Below, in pieces: positions 26,757 through 35,612 of a DNA stretch of 64,000 bases. The position numbers and the translations under genes were made by a program. The notes beneath the pieces were generated by a model. The model had not been told where the DNA came from, did no database searches, and saw only the letters and a list, made by a program, of their open reading frames with translations. The DNA is from Aquabacterium humicola (lineage in GTDB: Bacteria; Pseudomonadota; Gammaproteobacteria; Burkholderiales; Burkholderiaceae_C). Each line of letters opens with the position of its first letter. Positions within the stretch are counted from its first letter, which is position 1. Location: the NCBI RefSeq assembly GCF_030167915.1, contig NZ_JARGNB010000004.1, positions 124,001 to 188,000 of the forward strand. The letters run 5' to 3'.

Positions 26757-27512
26757 ATGACTCCTCGCCTGCACGCTCCGGTCGAGCTCGCCGCCGGCCA
26801 CGAGGCCGATCTGCCGCCCAACGCGACACGCCATGTCCAGGTGCTGCGGCTGCAGCCGGGCGCCGAGCTGACGCTGTTCGACGGCCGCGGCGGCGAATGG
26901 CGCGCCGAGGTGCTCGCGATCGGACGCAAGGACGTGCGCGTGCGCGCGATCGAAGCGATGCCCGTCGAGCGCGAGCTGCCGATGCGCGTGGTGCTGGCGC
27001 TGGGCATGCCGGCCAACGAGCGCATGGACACGCTGGTCGAGAAGGCCACCGAGCTCGGCGCCGCGGCGATCCAGCCGCTGGTGTGCGAACGTTCGGTGCT
27101 GCGCGTGGCCGGCGAGCGCGCCGAGAAGAAGGCCGCGCACTGGCAGGCCATCGTGATTGCCGCGTGCGAGCAGTGTGGCCGCAACCGCGTGCCGCCGGTC
27201 CACGCCCCGCTGCCGCTGCGCGAGTGGATGGCTTCGCTCGAGGCCGGCGACGCAGCCACGCAGCGCCTGCTGCTGAGCCTGGACGACGATGCGCGGCCGA
27301 TCGCCGCCGCCCGCCGCGGCGGCACGGATGCGCTGTTCCTCAGCGGCCCCGAAGGCGGTTTGAGCGAGGGCGAGCTCGCGCTCGCGCGTTCGCGCGGTTT
27401 TGCACCGGTGTCGCTGGGCAGCCGCGTGCTGCGCGCCGACACCGCGCCGCTGGCGGCGCTGGCGGTGATCGCTGCGCTCGAGGCGGCCTCGTCGCCGGGC
27501 GGCGCCGCGTAA
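26757..27512 (+). CDS. rsmE: 16S rRNA m3U1498 methyltransferase RsmE
   Basis: SPOUT-class methyltransferase of 251 residues that methylates U1498 of 16S rRNA with S-adenosylmethionine. N-terminal PUA-like domain (HVQVLRLQPGAELTLFDGRG), then the knotted catalytic domain with QPLVCERSV, the cofactor loop LFLSGPEGGLSEGE (about 197-210) and LGSRVLRADTAPLAALAV near the C-terminus, all typical of RsmE. The upstream region suggests a leaderless message. Confidence 0.95.
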   Translation: MTPRLHAPVELAAGHEADLPPNATRHVQVLRLQPGAELTLFDGRGGEWRAEVLAIGRKDVRVRAIEAMPVERELPMRVVLALGMPANERMDTLVEKATELGAAAIQPLVCERSVLRVAGERAEKKAAHWQAIVIAACEQCGRNRVPPVHAPLPLREWMASLEAGDAATQRLLLSLDDDARPIAAARRGGTDALFLSGPEGGLSEGELALARSRGFAPVSLGSRVLRADTAPLAALAVIAALEAASSPGGAA

Positions 27513-27591
27513 CCTGTCGGTAACCACCAAGCACTTCACACCCCGCGTCGCTCCCGCGAAGAAGGGCGGTTAAACCCGGCTTCTTGGGCCC

Positions 27592-27618
27592 TTAAGCCCG
27601 GGAACCCGGTGTCGATAC
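27592..27618 (+). promoter_or_regulatory. Possible flagellar-sigma (sigma-28) promoter of the chemoreceptor gene
   Basis: TTAAGCCC (27592-27599), an 11-base spacer and GTCGATAC (27611-27618) resemble the FliA consensus TAAAGTTT-N11-GCCGATAA, with 6 of 8 matches in the -10. The ATG follows 54 bases later. Chemoreceptor genes are commonly under this sigma factor. Confidence 0.5.
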
Positions 27619-27671
27619 TGCCCTACACCTTGTTGCGAATCAAAAGCGTGGGAGCGCTGAGGAGAAGTGCC

Positions 27672-29237
27672 ATGACTTGGTTGAGCAAGTTCCGGATCGG
27701 AACCCGGCTGGGTATTGCCTTTGCAGCCCTGATCGTCCTGCTGACCGCCATCTGTGCGTTCAGTGCCTGGAATGCGCGCCGCCTGGCCGCGGACCTCGAA
27801 GCCACCGCGAGCCAGGACCTGACGCGGGTCGACCTGGCCAACGCGCTGGACCGCAATGCCGGCTTGATCGCCCGCGCCAGCCGCGAGCTGCTGCTGCTGG
27901 AGACCGCCGGCGGCCTGAAGCGCCAGCGCGAGCTGATCACGAAGTCCTTCGCCGACAGCGAGGAGCGTTTCAACAAGCTCGTCGCACTCGGCGGCGATGC
28001 CGAGCTGCAGGCGCTGATCGCCGCGGTGAAGTCCGGCAAGGAGGACTTCACCAAGGCGACCACCGCCTACCTGACCACGCTCGAAGGCAACCCCGACGAT
28101 GCACGTCGCGCGCTGCTGGTCGAGCTGCGCCCGGTGCAGGCGGCCTACGAGAAGTCGCTCGCCGCGTTGAACGCCGCGGTGCAGAAGCTCGCCGCCGCGC
28201 GTGCGGTCGACGGCCAGCGCCTGGCCGAGACCAGCTCGCTCGCGCTGCTGGTGCTGGGCGGCATCGCGGTCGCACTGGCGGTGGTCGCGGCGGTGCTGAT
28301 CGCACGTTCGATCACCGTGCCGCTGCAGTCGGCCATCGCCGCGGCGCGTGCGATCCGCGACGGCGACCTCGCGCACCGCGTGCAGGCCGCGTCGAGCGAC
28401 GAGATCGGCACGCTGCTGGGCGCCATCGGCGAGATGCAGCACCACCTGACGCGCGTGATCGAGGACGTGCACCGCGCCGCGCGCGACGTGTCGACCTCGT
28501 CCGACGAGATCGCCCACGGCAATGCCGACCTGTCGTCGCGCACCGAACGGGCGTCGACCAACCTGCAGCAGACCGCGTCGGCGATGGAAGAGATCTCGGC
28601 GACCGTCGCCGGCTCGAGCCAGAAGTCGCGCCAGGCCGCCGAGGTCGCCGCGAAGGCGCGCAGCGCGGTCATCGAGGGCGGCGAGACGGTCGAGGGCCTG
28701 GTCGGCACGATGACGCGCATCGCCGAGTCGAGCCACCGCATCCGCGACATCATCTCGGTGATCGACGGCATCGCGTTCCAGACCAACATCCTGGCGCTGA
28801 ACGCGGCTGTGGAATCGGCCCGCGCCGGCGAGCATGGCCGCGGCTTCGCGGTGGTCGCCGGCGAGGTGCGCTCGCTGGCCGCGCGCGCGGCCGCCGCCGC
28901 CAAGGAGATCAAGGGCCTGATCGACGACTCGGCCAGCAAGGTCGAGCAGGGCACGGCCACCGTGTCGGAGGTCGGCCAGCGCATCAAGGGCATCGTCACC
29001 GAGGTCGTCGGCGTGCGCCAGCTGATCGAGGAAGTGTCGCTGGCCAGCCAGCAGCAGGAAACCGGCATCGGCTCGATCAACCAGAGCGTCACCGATCTCG
29101 ACCAGTCGACGCAGCAGAACGCCGCGCTGGTCGAGGAGCTGTCGGCGACCACCGAGTCGCTGAAGACCCATGCCCAGCGCCTGGTGTCGACGGTCGAGTT
29201 CTTCCGCCTGCCGGCCGCCCAGCTCGAGCACGCCTGA
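27672..29237 (+). CDS. Methyl-accepting chemotaxis protein
   Basis: Membrane chemoreceptor of 521 residues. Transmembrane helix 1 (about 10-33), a periplasmic four-helix-bundle-type sensor of about 155 residues, helix 2 (about 188-212), HAMP, then a long cytoplasmic coiled-coil with the conserved hairpin tip (GIAFQTNILALNAAVESARA followed by GRGFAVVAGEVRSLA). The C-terminus lacks a CheR-binding pentapeptide. GAGGAGAAG precedes the chosen ATG. A sigma-28-like promoter lies upstream, and a secreted TonB-C protein follows 29 bases downstream. Ligand unknown. Confidence 0.95.
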   Translation: MTWLSKFRIGTRLGIAFAALIVLLTAICAFSAWNARRLAADLEATASQDLTRVDLANALDRNAGLIARASRELLLLETAGGLKRQRELITKSFADSEERFNKLVALGGDAELQALIAAVKSGKEDFTKATTAYLTTLEGNPDDARRALLVELRPVQAAYEKSLAALNAAVQKLAAARAVDGQRLAETSSLALLVLGGIAVALAVVAAVLIARSITVPLQSAIAAARAIRDGDLAHRVQAASSDEIGTLLGAIGEMQHHLTRVIEDVHRAARDVSTSSDEIAHGNADLSSRTERASTNLQQTASAMEEISATVAGSSQKSRQAAEVAAKARSAVIEGGETVEGLVGTMTRIAESSHRIRDIISVIDGIAFQTNILALNAAVESARAGEHGRGFAVVAGEVRSLAARAAAAAKEIKGLIDDSASKVEQGTATVSEVGQRIKGIVTEVVGVRQLIEEVSLASQQQETGIGSINQSVTDLDQSTQQNAALVEELSATTESLKTHAQRLVSTVEFFRLPAAQLEHA

Positions 29238-29266
29238 TCCGTTCCTTCTTTCCAGGAGTCCGCAAG

Positions 29267-29599
29267 ATGACCCCCGTCCTGAAGTCCCTGTGCGGCGTCG
29301 CCGCAGCGCTGCTGTTCGCCCTGTCGGGCCCCGCCCTCGCCGAGCCCAAGGTCATCAAGAAGGTGCCGCCGGAGTTCCCGGAAGAGGCGGTGCGCAAGAA
29401 GGTCACCGACGGCGTGCTGAAGGCCAAGCTGTCGATCGACGGCACGGGCGCGGTCACCGACGTGCAGATCGTCGAGGCGCTGCCGGCCAAGGCGCGCGTC
29501 TTCAACGAATCGGCCGTCAGCGCGCTGTCGAAGTGGAAGTTCGAGGCCACCGGCAAGGCCGACAGCGTCGAGATCAAGCTGGTGTTCGCGCAGGAGTGA
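29267..29599 (+). CDS. Secreted single-domain TonB C-terminal protein
   Basis: Protein of 110 residues: signal peptide cut near Ala25 (FALSGPALA), then one TonB C-terminal domain (PPEFPEEAVRKKVTDGVLKA, SIDGTGAVTDVQIVEALP, FNESAVSALSKWKF). The N-terminal transmembrane anchor and Pro-rich periplasm-spanning region of a true TonB are absent, so it cannot energise a receptor by the classical route. Such short forms occur in betaproteobacteria with unknown roles. CAGGAG precedes the start. It ends at a clear terminator and is probably co-transcribed with the chemoreceptor. Confidence 0.85.
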   Translation: MTPVLKSLCGVAAALLFALSGPALAEPKVIKKVPPEFPEEAVRKKVTDGVLKAKLSIDGTGAVTDVQIVEALPAKARVFNESAVSALSKWKFEATGKADSVEIKLVFAQE

Positions 29600-29619
29600 C
29601 GCCGGCGGGCGCGGCTGCG

Positions 29620-29644
29620 GGTGCGGCATGCTGCCGCACCTTTT
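29620..29644. terminator. Rho-independent terminator after the TonB-C gene
   Basis: GGTGCGGC (29620-29627) and GCCGCACC (29633-29640) form an 8-bp stem with a 5-base loop followed by TTTT. Confidence 0.8.
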
Positions 29645-29649
29645 GAACG

Positions 29650-30903
29650 TCAGCCCGCCGTGCGGTCCGCGGCGCCCTCGCCGCCTGCGTCGACGGTCCG
29701 CGGCGCGCGCGCCGAACCAGCGACCAGGTCGAAGCGGAACAGCCGGCATTCGATCGGCCCGTTCCACATCGGCACGCGCTGGCTTTCCTTCAGGCGCAGC
29801 GCCTGCGGCAGCTTCATGTCGGGGCTCAGCACCCAGGCGGTCCAGCCGGCGTAGTGGCGCTTCCAGTGCGCGGCGAGCTCGCGGAAGAAGTCGCCCGCCG
29901 TGCCACCGCCTTCGAAGGCCTCGCGGCTGTCGCGGCTGCCGCGTCCTTTGGGATCTATGCGCTCCCCGTACGGCGGGTTCAGCATCAGCGTGCCGGCTTC
30001 GGCCGGCGGCGTGCGCTGCAGCGCATCGGCGGTCTTGAACTCGATGGCCTTCGCGACGCCCGCGCGCTCCGCGTTGCGGGTTGCGAAGTCGGTCATGCGG
30101 AACGACACATCGCCGGCGAAGATCGGCACGGCCGGCGCATGCTGCTGCGCGCGTGCATCGGCCTTCATCTGCTGCCACGCCGCCTGGTGCGTGCGGAACG
30201 GCAGCAGCTTCTCGAATCCGAAACGGCGCTGCAGGCCGGGCGCGATGCCGCAAGCGATCTGCGCGGCCTCGATCGCGATGGTGCCGGCGCCGCAGCAGGG
30301 ATCGAACAGCGGACCGTCCTCGGGCGCCCCGCGCCAGCCGGCGGCGGCCAGCATCGCGGCGGCCAGCGTTTCCTTCAACGGCGCCTCGCCCTTCGCTTCG
30401 CGCCAGCCGCGCTTGAACAGCGCCTCGCCGGAGGTGTCGGCGTACAGCGTGGCGTGCGTGGCGTTCAGGTGCAGCGCCAGCGACAGGTCCGGGAAGCGGG
30501 TGTCGACGTTCGGGCGTTCGCCGGTGGCCTCGCGCACGCGGTCGCACAGCGCGTCCTTCACCCGCAGGGTCGCGAAGTTCAGGCTCTGCAGCGGCGAGCG
30601 CTGCGCGGTGGTGTCGATGCGGAAGCTCAGGCGCGGCGTGATCCAGTCGCCCCAGCGCACCTGGCCGGCCAGCGCGTAGAGGTCGTGCTCGCTCTGGTAG
30701 GGCCCGTGCACCAGCGGCCACAACACGCGCTGCGCGAGCCGGCTGTGCAGGTTCAGCTTCATCGCGGCGAGCGCGTCGCCGTAGACGGTGACGCCGCCAC
30801 GGCCCGGCTGCACGCGTGCATCGGCGCCTAGAACCTCGGCGCACTCGGCGGCCAGCAGCGCCTCGACGCCTGCGGCGCAGGGCAGGAACAGGGCGATCTT
30901 CAC
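29650..30903 (-). CDS. rlmL: RlmL-like 23S rRNA (guanine-N2) methyltransferase
   Basis: THUMP-domain class I methyltransferase of 417 residues, corresponding to the N-terminal (RlmL) half of E. coli RlmKL, which makes m2G2445 in 23S rRNA. N-terminal ferredoxin-like/THUMP region (AAGVEALLAAECAEVLGA), SAM-binding LFDPCCGAGTIAIEAAQIA (about 198-216) and the catalytic NPPYGER motif (about 312). The start is GTG 30903. A 30-residue Ala/Gly-rich tail follows the conserved core. The RlmK half is not encoded here. Assignment to RlmL rather than another THUMP methyltransferase is by similarity. Confidence 0.85.
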   Translation of the reverse strand: MKIALFLPCAAGVEALLAAECAEVLGADARVQPGRGGVTVYGDALAAMKLNLHSRLAQRVLWPLVHGPYQSEHDLYALAGQVRWGDWITPRLSFRIDTTAQRSPLQSLNFATLRVKDALCDRVREATGERPNVDTRFPDLSLALHLNATHATLYADTSGEALFKRGWREAKGEAPLKETLAAAMLAAAGWRGAPEDGPLFDPCCGAGTIAIEAAQIACGIAPGLQRRFGFEKLLPFRTHQAAWQQMKADARAQQHAPAVPIFAGDVSFRMTDFATRNAERAGVAKAIEFKTADALQRTPPAEAGTLMLNPPYGERIDPKGRGSRDSREAFEGGGTAGDFFRELAAHWKRHYAGWTAWVLSPDMKLPQALRLKESQRVPMWNGPIECRLFRFDLVAGSARAPRTVDAGGEGAADRTAG

Positions 30904-30909
30904 GTCAGC

Positions 30910-30976
30910 CGCCGCCGGGCCGCCCCAAGGCGGCTAGCGCCCCCTCGGGGGGCAGGAGCGAAGCGACGTGGGGGCC
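30910..30976 (-). repeat. Dispersed GC-rich palindromic element, copy 3
   Basis: The blocks match copies 1 and 2: CGCCGGGCCGCCCCAAGG, the core CCCCCTCGGGGGG at 30940-30952, GCGAAGCGACG and a terminal GTGGGGGCC. It separates rpoN from the downstream rlmL-like gene. Confidence 0.75.
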
Positions 30977-30985
30977 TTGTTGCAT

Positions 30986-32530
30986 TCACAGCGCCTTGCG
31001 CAGGTTGGCCGGCGCGATCTTCAGCGCCTCGCGGTACTTCGCGACCGTGCGCCGCGCGACCTGGATGCCCTGCTCGGCCAGCATGTCCGAGAGCTGGTTG
31101 TCCGACAGCGGCTTGGACGGGTTCTCGGCGCTCACCAGCTGCTTGATCAGCGCCCGCACCGCGGTGCTCGACGCATTGCCGCCGGCCTCGGTGTTCAGCG
31201 ACGAGCCGAAGAAATACTTCAGCTCGAAGGTGCCGTAGGGCGTGTTCATGTACTTGGCGGTGGTCACGCGCGAGATGGTGGACTCATGCAGCCCGAGCTC
31301 GTCCGCGATCTCGCGCAGCACCAGCGGCTTCATCGCGATCTCGCCATGCGTGAAGAAGGCCTTCTGCCGCTCGACGATGGCCTGGCTGACACGCAGGATG
31401 GTGTCGAAGCGCTGCAGGATGTTCTTCATGAACCAGCGCGCTTCCTGCAGCCGCGCCGACAGGCCGGCGCCCGAGCCGTTGCGCTGGCCGCGGATGGCCT
31501 GGGCGTAGAGGTCGTTGATGCGCAGCTTGGGCATCACGTCGGGGTTCAGCTGCACCTTCCAGCCGCGGCCGGACTTGCTGACGATGACGTCGGGCACGAC
31601 GATGTTGGCCTCGGCCCGCGTGAACGGCCGGCCCGGCTTCGGTTCGCAGGCGACGATCAGCGCCTGCGCCGCGCGCAGCAGGGTTTCGTCGGCGCCGGTG
31701 GCGGACATCAGCTTCTTCGCGTCGCGCCGGGCGAGCAGCTCGAGGTGCTGCTTGCAGATGATGATGGCCACCGCCTGCGCTTCGCAGCGCGGCTGCTGGC
31801 GCAGCTGCAGCACCAGGCATTCGCCCAGGTTCGACGCGCCGACGCCCGCCGGCTCCAGGCTCTGCAGCCACTTCAGCGCACAGCGCAGGCGGTCGAGCAG
31901 CTCCTCGCGGGCTTCGGCGAACTCGTCGCCCTCGCCGGCGAGGCGCATCGCGATCTCCTCGAGCGGGTCGGCGAGGTAGCCGTCGTCGTCGAGCGACTCG
32001 ATCAGGATGCTCACCGCCGCGAAGTCCTCGGGCGACAGGCGCATGCCCAGCAGCTGGCGGCGCAGGTGGTCCTGCAGCGAGGGGCCGGCATCGGCCGATT
32101 CGATCGGCTCGAAATCCTCGTCGCCTCCGCTGCCGCTGCCCGAATTGGACGAGGGCAGCTCGCGGATGCCGTCGAAGTCGTCGGCCTCGGTGCCGTTGTC
32201 CCAGTCCTCGCGCTCGGCGACGCCGAATTCGGCCGAGTCGACGCCCGCGGGCTCGTCGGTGCCGCCGCCGGCATCGGTCGCGGCGTCGTCGCGGTCGCCC
32301 GGACGGTCGATCGCGCTGTCGGCGGCACGTTCGGGCGCGCTGACGCGCTCGAGGCCGAACTCCATCGGCGACTGGTCGCCCTCGACCTCGAGGAAGGGGT
32401 TCTGCTCGAGCATCTGCTCGATTTCCTGGTGCAGCTCCAGCGTCGACAACTGCAGCAGGCGGATCGACTGCTGCAGCTGCGGCGTCAGCGCCAGGTGCTG
32501 CGACAGCCGTACCTGAAGGGACGGCTTCAT
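30986..32530 (-). CDS. rpoN: RNA polymerase sigma-54 factor RpoN
   Basis: Alternative sigma factor of 514 residues. Gln/Leu-rich region I ([20 protein letters not shown], residues 9-28), an acidic region II (about 50-150), the core-binding domain, the helix-turn-helix ([16 protein letters not shown]) and the C-terminal RpoN box [10 protein letters not shown] that contacts the -24 element. The gene follows lptB in the usual proteobacterial lptA-lptB-rpoN order. The start region is duplicated upstream (32544-32562), producing a short overlapping frame described separately. Confidence 0.97.
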   Translation of the reverse strand: MKPSLQVRLSQHLALTPQLQQSIRLLQLSTLELHQEIEQMLEQNPFLEVEGDQSPMEFGLERVSAPERAADSAIDRPGDRDDAATDAGGGTDEPAGVDSAEFGVAEREDWDNGTEADDFDGIRELPSSNSGSGSGGDEDFEPIESADAGPSLQDHLRRQLLGMRLSPEDFAAVSILIESLDDDGYLADPLEEIAMRLAGEGDEFAEAREELLDRLRCALKWLQSLEPAGVGASNLGECLVLQLRQQPRCEAQAVAIIICKQHLELLARRDAKKLMSATGADETLLRAAQALIVACEPKPGRPFTRAEANIVVPDVIVSKSGRGWKVQLNPDVMPKLRINDLYAQAIRGQRNGSGAGLSARLQEARWFMKNILQRFDTILRVSQAIVERQKAFFTHGEIAMKPLVLREIADELGLHESTISRVTTAKYMNTPYGTFELKYFFGSSLNTEAGGNASSTAVRALIKQLVSAENPSKPLSDNQLSDMLAEQGIQVARRTVAKYREALKIAPANLRKAL

Positions 32531-32562
32531 GATGGCTGGCGCGCCTGCAGGGACGGCTTCAT
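32512..32562 (-). repeat. 19-bp direct repeat covering the rpoN start; 11-codon upstream frame
   Basis: CCTGAAGGGACGGCTTCAT (32512-32530) recurs as CCTGCAGGGACGGCTTCAT (32544-32562), one mismatch, 32-base offset. On the coding strand each copy is ATG plus five codons (MKPSLQ). The upstream copy opens a frame [11 protein letters not shown] from 32562 whose TGA stop overlaps the rpoN ATG as ATGA, so it could act as a translationally coupled leader peptide or simply be a duplication scar. Confidence 0.6.
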
Positions 32563-32581
32563 CGGATCGCCCGGTCCCCGC

Positions 32582-33369
<788 letters not shown>

Positions 33370-33373
<4 letters not shown>

Positions 33374-33999
33374 CGCCGCTCCCCGAGCGTGGGTGTGCTG
33401 CGCAGCGGAGCGGCGCTGGCGGCGCGGGCCGGCGGCGCCGAGGCCGCCGGGTCGCGCGGCGCGATCACCGCGCGCACGCGGCCGCTGGGGTTGTCGTTCG
33501 TGGCCGCGCCGCCCTGCACGCTGAACTGCTCGGCGGTGTTGTCCCAGAGGATCGAGCTGCCGTGGATCTCGTCGGCGGTCACCGTGCCGCGAAGGCGACG
33601 CGCGGTGGCCTGGCCTTCGAAGCGCAGCGTATTGGCGCGGCTGTCGTAATCGATGCGCTGGGCCGCGCCTTCGACGAACTCGTCGACGCCGTCGCGCTTC
33701 TGCCGGTATTGCGCCGGCTTGCCGTCGACGCCGACGGCGCTGGCCACCTGGTAGCCGTCCGGCGTCTCGCGCAGCTCGACGCGGTCGGCCCGGATCAGCA
33801 GCGTGCCTTGGGTGATGACGACGTTGCCGCTGCAGCTGCTGGTGTTCTTGACCAGGTTGACGACGCAGGGCTTGTCCGATTCCAGCGTCATCGGCTTGCT
33901 GCGGTCGGTCTTCTCGGCCTGCGCCGCGCCGATGGCGGCAACCAGCGCTGCTGCAGTGCAGCACGCGGCAGGGGATCGGGCGGGGCGTGGGGGCGTCAT
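33370..33999 (-). CDS. lptA: LPS transport periplasmic protein LptA
   Basis: Periplasmic OstA-fold protein of 209 residues that bridges inner and outer membrane for LPS transport. Signal peptide ([19 protein letters not shown]), then the beta-jellyroll pattern: [56 protein letters not shown]. The C-terminal 35 residues are Ala/Pro-rich and unstructured-looking. ATG 33999 is preferred over 34011 by four codons only. lptC, normally directly upstream, is absent here; dsbA precedes instead. Confidence 0.88.
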
Positions 34000-34129
34000 C
34001 TCGCGGCACAAAACTTGCAGGCCATTCTAGACGCAAGCCTGCGCCGCGTAGCGCATGCCGGGTGGGAATTCCTGCGCGAACGTCGTGAAAGACGCCGCTC
34101 GCGCGGCCCGGGATCGGCGGCCCGGATCA

Positions 34130-34147
34130 GGGCCCGGGACCGGGCCC
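34130..34147. terminator. GC-rich hairpin downstream of dsbA
   Basis: GGGCCCGG (34130-34137) and CCGGGCCC (34140-34147) form an 8-bp perfect stem. No T-run follows. It lies just past the dsbA stop and before lptA, so it may end dsbA transcription or be a stability hairpin. Confidence 0.45.
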
Positions 34148-34151
34148 CGTG

Positions 34152-34802
34152 TCAGCCCTTGCGGGCCTTCTGGATCAGCCCGTCCATCACGCGCAGCGCA
34201 CCTTCGTGGCTGCCGGCCTGGCCGACCGAGGTCATGAAGCGGCCCTGCACGCCCATCGTCGGCACACCGTCGATCTTGTACTCGCTGGCGGCCTTCTTGG
34301 CCTGGTTGCACTTGGTGGCAACCGAGAAGCTGTTCATGGTGTCCTTCAGCTTCGTGAAGTCGACCCCATTGGCCTGCGCCAGCTTCTGCAGCTCGGCGTC
34401 CTTGTCGAGCCGCATGCGGTCGACGTGGATCGCGTTGAACACCTTGCGGTGCATCGCGTCGAGCTGGCCCATCGCCTCCAGCGCGAAGTACAGCTTCTGG
34501 TAGGGCTCGTGCGGGGCGCCGAAGGCCACCGGGATGCGGCGGAACACGACATCGGCCGGCAGCTTGCGCGCCCAGCCGTCCAGCGAGGGCTCGAAGGCCG
34601 CGCAGTGCGGGCACCAGTAGCCGAAGAACTCGACCACCTCGACCTTGCCGGCCGGCACCGACACCGCGACGGGCGGGTTCAGGCGCGTGAACTCCTTGCC
34701 TTCGACCGGCTCGCCCTGCGCGCAGGCCGGCAGCGCGACCAGAGATCCCAGGCCGCCGCCCAGTGCCATACCCGTCCCGAGGGCGAATTGACGACGCTTC
34801 AT
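34152..34802 (-). CDS. dsbA: Thiol:disulfide interchange protein DsbA
   Basis: Periplasmic dithiol oxidase of 216 residues. Thioredoxin-fold active site CPHC at residues 64-67 in VVEFFGYWCPHC, exactly the DsbA dipeptide; cis-proline loop GVPTMGV near the C-terminus; helical insertion domain between. The N-terminus MKRRQFALGTGM has a twin-arginine-like motif before its hydrophobic stretch, so export by Tat rather than Sec is possible. It catalyses disulfide formation in secreted proteins and is re-oxidised by DsbB. Confidence 0.94.
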   Translation of the reverse strand: MKRRQFALGTGMALGGGLGSLVALPACAQGEPVEGKEFTRLNPPVAVSVPAGKVEVVEFFGYWCPHCAAFEPSLDGWARKLPADVVFRRIPVAFGAPHEPYQKLYFALEAMGQLDAMHRKVFNAIHVDRMRLDKDAELQKLAQANGVDFTKLKDTMNSFSVATKCNQAKKAASEYKIDGVPTMGVQGRFMTSVGQAGSHEGALRVMDGLIQKARKG

Positions 34803-34922
34803 TCGATTCAGTCCTTTCGTGTTCCGGGGCTTCGGACCGGATGCCGGCCCGGAAGTTCAGTGCCCGAGGTTCCTCAACGCAGCGGGCCCGTCCGCAGCCG
34901 ACCAGCGGCCCGACGGCGCGGT

Positions 34923-35612
34923 TCAGCGGTCGACGCGCACCAGGTTCGCCTCGACGCTGGCCGCGGCGAGCCGGCTCTGCACGGCTTCGGCCTCCTGGCG
35001 CTCGTCGAACGGCCCGACACGCACGCGGTAGACCGTGCGGCCGGCCTGCTCGCGTTCCATCACCCGGGCGCCGACGCCCAGCATCGCGAGCTTCGCGCGC
35101 TGCTGCTCGGCATCCTCGGGCCGCGCATAGGCGCCGGCCTGGACGTAGAAGCTGAAGCCCGCGTCGCCGGCCGACGCGGCCGCCTTCGGCGCCTGGCCGG
35201 CGAGGATGGCGGCGGGGTCGCGGCCGGACTTCGCGGCCGTGGCCGATGCGGCGGGCGGCGGCGCCGCCGGGGCGCTGGCCGCCGTGCGGGCCGGCGCGGG
35301 CGCCGAGGCCCCGTCGATCACGCCGCTGGCCGCCACGGCCGGCGCCGGCCGCGCCGGGTTCTTGCCGGCCAGCGGTGCGTTCGGATCCCAGTTCTTGTTC
35401 TTGGCCGCTTCAGCCGCGTCCTGTTCGGCGGTGCGCTGCGGCACCTTGTTGACGAACGGGATCGGCACCTTGGTGATGTACAGCGCGACGCCCAGCGCCA
35501 GCGCCAGCCCGAGCAGCAGGCCGACGATCAGCCCCATCACGAAGCCGCCGCGCTGCGACGAACGCCCGGGCTTCGCGGTCTTCGTGGTCTTCACGGTCTT
35601 GTCGGCCTTCAT
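34923..35612 (-). CDS. SPOR-domain membrane protein (FtsN-like)
   Basis: Bitopic inner-membrane protein of 229 residues. Lys/Thr-rich cytoplasmic N-terminus, one transmembrane helix ([21 protein letters not shown], about 24-44), a long Ala/Pro-rich periplasmic linker and a C-terminal SPOR domain ([20 protein letters not shown]...[17 protein letters not shown]). SPOR domains bind denuded septal peptidoglycan; the layout is that of FtsN, though sequence alone does not prove the essential division role. The ATG overlaps the argS stop (ATGA), as in many betaproteobacteria. Confidence 0.88.
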   Translation of the reverse strand: MKADKTVKTTKTAKPGRSSQRGGFVMGLIVGLLLGLALALGVALYITKVPIPFVNKVPQRTAEQDAAEAAKNKNWDPNAPLAGKNPARPAPAVAASGVIDGASAPAPARTAASAPAAPPPAASATAAKSGRDPAAILAGQAPKAAASAGDAGFSFYVQAGAYARPEDAEQQRAKLAMLGVGARVMEREQAGRTVYRVRVGPFDERQEAEAVQSRLAAASVEANLVRVDR

